Position numbers and translations under genes: made by a program. A DNA stretch of 64,000 nt from NCBI RefSeq assembly GCF_023347275.1, contig NZ_CP094468.1:62001-126000 (forward strand). The letters are read 5' to 3'. The notes beneath the pieces were generated by a model that saw only the letters and a program-made list of their open reading frames with translations, ran no database searches and was not told where the DNA came from. Source of the stretch: Faecalibacterium sp. I3-3-89 (GTDB lineage: Bacteria > Bacillota > Clostridia > Oscillospirales > Ruminococcaceae). Shown one piece after another: positions 60,318-64,000 of the stretch (the stretch's first letter is position 1; each line of letters begins with the position of its first letter).

Positions 60318-61673
60318 GTGGCATATAACATTATTTTCTACTTCAGTGACCAGCAGCGCTGGGATACCTGCGGCTGCTTCGGCCAGCCGCTCAACGTCAC
60401 ACCCAATCTGGACAAGCTGGCAGAGGAGGGCGTAAAATTTGACAATGCTTTCTCTCCCCAGCCGGTGTGCGGCCCTTGCCGCGCCCTATTCCAGACCGGA
60501 AAATACCCCACTGAGACAGGCTGTTTCCGCAATAACCTGATGCTGCCCTCGAATATCAAGACTCTGGGCGAGTATATGGAAAAAGATGCCGGCTACGAAA
60601 CTGCCTATGTCGGCAAGTGGCATCTGGCCTCGGATGGCGAGCTGGAAAAGAAGCCGACCATTGACCATACCATTACAGCCGTTCCGTTGGAGTTGCGTGG
60701 CGGCTACACCGGCTACTGGCGTGCAGCCGATGTGCTGGAATTTACCTCCCACGGCTACGACGGCTATGTGTTCGACGAGAACAACAACCGCATCGATTTT
60801 AAGGGCTACCGTGCTGACTGCATCAACCAGTTCGCGCTGGACTACCTCGACCAGTACACCGGCGAAAAGCCCTTCTTCATGACCGTATCCCAAATTGAGC
60901 CGCACCATCAGAATGACCACAACCACTACGAAGGCCCCAACGGCTCGAAGCAGCGATTTGCGGATTTTGTCCTCCCCGAAGACTTGAAGGCTCTGGGCGG
61001 CAATGCAGCAGAAGAGTATCCGGATTATCTGGGACAGTGCGCAAGCCTCGACGAGAACCTCGGCAAGCTGGTGGAAAAACTGAAAGAAAAGGGTCTGTAT
61101 GAGAATACTGTTATCCTTTACGCTTCCGACCATGGCTCTCATTTCAAGACCCGCAACCGCGACGCCCATCTGAACGGATACGATGACTATAAGCGCTCGT
61201 GCCACGACGGCTGCCTGCATGTGCCGCTGGTCATCTGCGGCGGCCCGTTCAAGGGCGGCAAGGAAGTCACCGAGCTGGTCAGCACCGAGAGCATCCCCAA
61301 GACTCTGTTGGCTTTGGCAGGCGTGGATGTCGGCGACAAGATGATCGGCGAAAATCTGCTTGACGTTGTGGAAAAGAAAAATCATAATAGAGCTAATGAG
61401 GTCTACGCCCAAATCTCGGAGAGCCGCTGCGGCCGCTGCATCCGCACGGCAGATTATATGTACTCTGTCTATGCCCCCGGTGTCAATGGCGGCGAGGCTG
61501 CGGCATCTGATGTGTATGCGGACGACTTCCTCTATGATATGCAGAAAGACCCGTGGCAGCTGAACAATGTTGTCGCAGATCCTGCATACGCCGACGTCAA
61601 AGCGGAGCTTCGTGAGCGCTTGCTGAACTGGATACAGCACGCAGAAGGCACCCGCCCCACCATCACCGACTGA
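60318..61673 (+). CDS. Type I sulfatase, cysteine type
   Basis: 451 residues, cytoplasmic (no signal peptide). N-terminal metal site SDQQRWDTCG; the formylglycine motif is C51-G-P-C-R55 within QPVCGPCRALFQTGKYP, so Cys51 is the residue converted to formylglycine. ASDHGSHFK carries the second metal site. The GTG start at 60318 follows AAAGGAGG. Placed in an operon with TctCBA, it should desulfate the imported organic substrate. The maturase is encoded nearby. Confidence 0.9.
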   Translation: MAYNIIFYFSDQQRWDTCGCFGQPLNVTPNLDKLAEEGVKFDNAFSPQPVCGPCRALFQTGKYPTETGCFRNNLMLPSNIKTLGEYMEKDAGYETAYVGKWHLASDGELEKKPTIDHTITAVPLELRGGYTGYWRAADVLEFTSHGYDGYVFDENNNRIDFKGYRADCINQFALDYLDQYTGEKPFFMTVSQIEPHHQNDHNHYEGPNGSKQRFADFVLPEDLKALGGNAAEEYPDYLGQCASLDENLGKLVEKLKEKGLYENTVILYASDHGSHFKTRNRDAHLNGYDDYKRSCHDGCLHVPLVICGGPFKGGKEVTELVSTESIPKTLLALAGVDVGDKMIGENLLDVVEKKNHNRANEVYAQISESRCGRCIRTADYMYSVYAPGVNGGEAAASDVYADDFLYDMQKDPWQLNNVVADPAYADVKAELRERLLNWIQHAEGTRPTITD

Positions 61674-61689
61674 AAAGGAGCGTTTGCCC

Positions 61690-62808
61690 ATGCTCTCGGC
61701 TGCTGAGAAAAAATCTGCTCAGGTATATCGTTGGCTTCTGGCTTATATCGACGAAAACAAGTTTTCTGGAAATCAACGACTGCCCTCGGAAAATGCACTC
61801 TGCCGAAAGCTGGGCGTCAGCCGGGAAACGATTCGAGTTGCCATTGACCGATTGGTGAATGAAGGAATCGTGTACAAAGTCAAAGGGAGCGGCACCTATT
61901 TCCACCGGGAAAAGGTGATGACGCGCGATTTGAACACCGAGGATGCACTTTATAAGATCGGCCTTGTTTTGCAAGGTCAGGATACGAGTGCAAATTCGGG
62001 ATTAATCGAAGGGGTTCGCAGTGTCCTGACGCAGGAGCAGGTTGACCTCCATGTATTTCTGACCGATAACAAATTCTGCAACGAACGCCGCTGTCTGGAG
62101 ACTGTGGTACATCAGAATTTTCACGGTTTCATCGTGGATGGTGTCAAATCGAGCATCCTCAGCCCAAATCTTGACTGCTACAAGGAGCTTTACCGACGTA
62201 AGATCCCGGTGATATTCTACAACAACTTCTATCGGAACTTGCGCTGCCCCCGCGTAACGATCAATGATATCGAATGTGCCCATCAGCTGATAGAACGCCT
62301 GATGGATGCCGGACACAGCCACATTGCAGGCATCTTCGTGTACGACAACTACCAGAGCGTAGAAAAGTTTCAAGGCATGGCGGAAGCGATGCGAAATCGT
62401 GGTTTGGAACTGAACGATGATTACATCAAGTGGTGTATTTCGGACGAAGCCCACAACGAAAGCTATGTCCGTTCCATTGAAAGATTTCTGAAGAGCATCC
62501 CTAAATGCACCGCTATCGTCTGCTGCAACTACATCATCTATCGGCTGGTCATGAAAACCCTGCAGAAAATGGGGAAGACTGTACCCGAAGATTATTCGCT
62601 GGTCTGTTTTGATTATTCCGAAGAAACTTATCGGCAGGAGGATGTTACCTGCTCCGTGGAGCAAGGCTTCGAGATGGGACGTCAGCTTGCGCTGCGGCTT
62701 ATGGAGATGATTTCCACCGGCGAATGCGATGACCGGAACTACACTTATGTCATGAAGCCCATCCTCTACGATGGCCATTCCATCCGGAAGCTCAAAAAGG
62801 TAAAATAA
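61690..62808 (+). CDS. GntR-LacI hybrid transcriptional regulator
   Basis: 372 residues. An N-terminal GntR winged helix (FSGNQRLPSENALCRKLGVS; RETIRVAIDRLVNEGIVYKV) is fused to a LacI/periplasmic-binding-type sensor (IGLVLQGQDTSANSG; YSLVCFDYSEETYRQEDVTC), as in AraR. The start at 61690 has AAGGAG at 9 nt; the upstream TTG is too close. It probably senses the substrate or product of the sulfatase operon. Confidence 0.87.
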   Translation: MLSAAEKKSAQVYRWLLAYIDENKFSGNQRLPSENALCRKLGVSRETIRVAIDRLVNEGIVYKVKGSGTYFHREKVMTRDLNTEDALYKIGLVLQGQDTSANSGLIEGVRSVLTQEQVDLHVFLTDNKFCNERRCLETVVHQNFHGFIVDGVKSSILSPNLDCYKELYRRKIPVIFYNNFYRNLRCPRVTINDIECAHQLIERLMDAGHSHIAGIFVYDNYQSVEKFQGMAEAMRNRGLELNDDYIKWCISDEAHNESYVRSIERFLKSIPKCTAIVCCNYIIYRLVMKTLQKMGKTVPEDYSLVCFDYSEETYRQEDVTCSVEQGFEMGRQLALRLMEMISTGECDDRNYTYVMKPILYDGHSIRKLKKVK

Positions 62809-62847
62809 AGATTCTCCCGGAGGCAGTACTGCTCTCCGGGAGAATCT
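62809..62847. terminator. Bidirectional terminator
   Basis: Perfect 14-bp stem AGATTCTCCCGGAG (62809-62822) and its complement (62834-62847) with an 11-nt loop, T-rich on the plus side, between convergent genes. Confidence 0.85.
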
Positions 62848-62849
62848 CT

Positions 62850-63959
62850 TTACCGGTTTTGTTGTGCCAGAAAATGTGCAGCAGTATGCAGGCGCGGAAG
62901 CACATAGGCAAAGAACTGCTTATACGCTGCGCAAAAGCGGTTGCTTCCAGAGGCATCCCAATCTCGCTTGCATCCGCCCCGGCAGAGCAGCTGATAAGCA
63001 CATGCTGCGCATTCCGCCGGGCGTTTGCGGCCCTGTGCCAGAAATGTCTGGCTTGTGGGAGAATCAAGCGCATCTTCAACGGTACAGTGGCTCAGATTTC
63101 CCAGCTTCCACTCATCCAGAACATAAAAGTCACAGGGATAAAGGCTTCCGTCACCTTCTACGGTAAGATAATGTCCACAGGAACCGGAGGAAGCGCAGGA
63201 GGTAGGCGGCATTCCCAGCAGGATACGCAGATAGTCCTCAAAATTGCGAACGCTGATATAATTGCCTCGTTGCAGCTGCTGATACCAATTATCAAAGACG
63301 CCGCACAGAAAACGACCATAAAGTTCCGGCGTTAGAGAATATGCCTGCCCTCCAATCGTATCAAGTGGGTCAAGACATGGGATGAATTGCAGATTGTGCT
63401 GTCCCAACTCGCAGAGGCATTTGAAGGCTCGCTGCGGCTTTCTGGCCAGCTGTCCGGTCACAACACAGAGCAGATTCGTTTCGACCCTGTAGGCATCCAG
63501 CAGCGCAAGCGCATGAGTTACTTTATCCCATGTGCCCTGCCCAGCTGCGTCCAGCCGATAGAGATCATGGTTCTCCTGTGTGCCGTCCAGAGAGAGGCCT
63601 ACGAGGAAAGAGTTGGCTTTGAAAAAGGAAGCCCACTCTTCATCCAGACAAATGCCATTGGTCTGGATGCTGTGGAACACAGAGATATTGCGCTGCATGG
63701 AACGCTCCGTTTCCAGAAAGAACCGGAAGAAATCCAACCCGGCAAGAGTCGGTTCGCCGCCCTGAAACAGAAAATGGACGCTGCCGCCTTCCTCTGTGGC
63801 TGCAAAAGCCTTTTCAACCAGTTCTCCTGCCATTTCATGGGAAAGCAGTCCCATATTTTTGCAGGCTCGGCTGTTGGAAACATCGTCATAAAAGCAGTAC
63901 CGGCAACGCAGATTGCACAGGCTGGACGCTGGCTTGACGAGAAATGTATTATGTTTCAT
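62850..63959 (-). CDS. Anaerobic sulfatase-maturating enzyme (radical SAM/SPASM)
   Basis: 369 residues. Radical SAM motif CNLRCRYC at 15-22, FQGGEPTLAG, and a SPASM domain with CGHYLTVEGDGSLYPCDFYV and a final cluster CAACAYQLLCRGGC. This is the anSME/AslB family, which oxidises the active-site Cys or Ser of sulfatases to formylglycine without oxygen. Convergent with the sulfatase operon, whose enzyme has a Cys-type site, so the pairing is convincing. Confidence 0.92.
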   Translation of the reverse strand: MKHNTFLVKPASSLCNLRCRYCFYDDVSNSRACKNMGLLSHEMAGELVEKAFAATEEGGSVHFLFQGGEPTLAGLDFFRFFLETERSMQRNISVFHSIQTNGICLDEEWASFFKANSFLVGLSLDGTQENHDLYRLDAAGQGTWDKVTHALALLDAYRVETNLLCVVTGQLARKPQRAFKCLCELGQHNLQFIPCLDPLDTIGGQAYSLTPELYGRFLCGVFDNWYQQLQRGNYISVRNFEDYLRILLGMPPTSCASSGSCGHYLTVEGDGSLYPCDFYVLDEWKLGNLSHCTVEDALDSPTSQTFLAQGRKRPAECAACAYQLLCRGGCKRDWDASGSNRFCAAYKQFFAYVLPRLHTAAHFLAQQNR

Positions 63960-64000
63960 AGAGATTCCCTCCGTGCTTCGCAGTTCTTAAAACAAGGATA

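Noticed and set aside
60486..61691. 401-codon minus-strand frame
   Set aside because: Antisense to the sulfatase; no start signal.

Overview
The window looks like the accessory genome of a gut Clostridia, probably Oscillospiraceae (Faecalibacterium, Gemmiger or Subdoligranulum type). The basis is the moderately high GC content, strong AGGAGG ribosome sites, radical-SAM enzymes, Tn4451/Tn1549-like mobile modules and an anaerobic sulfatase maturase. The genus cannot be fixed from sequence alone.

Layout. (1) 1-2700: right part of an integrated element (partial hypothetical gene, DUF4143 ATPase, DUF6061-like gene). (2) 2704-16838: a complete integrative mobilizable element, called IME-A here. 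It is bounded by two direct repeats of the 3' half of a tRNA-Arg(ACG) gene plus its terminator. It carries a tyrosine integrase, an excisionase-like protein, a MOBV relaxase, an array of 13 palindromes, a P4-type replication helicase, a CHC2 primase and a pMV158-like oriT. Its cargo is a radical-SAM RiPP cluster with an HTH-TPR regulator and a small secreted peptide. (3) 16751 to about 23830: a second tandem element, IME-B, with its own integrase, excisionase, primase-helicase and MOBP mobA/mobC/oriT. (4) 23939-25436: a response regulator and a histidine kinase that is cut off in its ATPase domain. (5) About 25430-44330: a fragment of a Tn1549/Tn916-related conjugative element, broken at both ends. 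It holds sigma factor, KTR protein, MATE/PadR, mobC/mobA, BRO protein, TTRAP, an ArdA-ArdC-YodL giant, topoisomerase III, DUF4366, DUF4315, NlpC/P60, a C5 methylase and a beheaded VirB4. (6) 44329-49376: a truncated fumarate-reductase-like operon divergent from a CadC/CadA metal-efflux operon, with mirror-image operator/promoters. (7) 49560-50571: remnant of an IME-A-like element and a yjdF riboswitch with yjdF. (8) About 50590-56950: a Tn4451-like mobilizable transposon with TnpX serine recombinase, TnpW, ParB and mobA/mobC. (9) 57205-63959: chromosomal-looking TctCBA tripartite transporter, cysteine-type sulfatase, GntR-LacI regulator and convergent anaerobic sulfatase maturase.

The strongest candidate for an undescribed system is the IME-A cargo (11356-16446). 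It has a 34-residue precursor peptide, two radical-SAM proteins, an MFS exporter, an HTH-TPR (RRNPP-like) regulator and a 64-residue Sec-exported peptide whose stop codon overlaps that of the regulator. The precursor promoter and the secreted-peptide promoter share a 39-bp bipartite element placed exactly 21 bp upstream of the -10 box in both. This points to a peptide-quorum-controlled RiPP carried by a mobilizable element. A second unexplained structure is the palindrome array at 5724-6727, whose arms covary around a fixed AAAAT centre.

Caveat: the junctions at about 25433 and 44330 cut two genes and two mobile genes at once. They could be real rearrangements or assembly chimeras.
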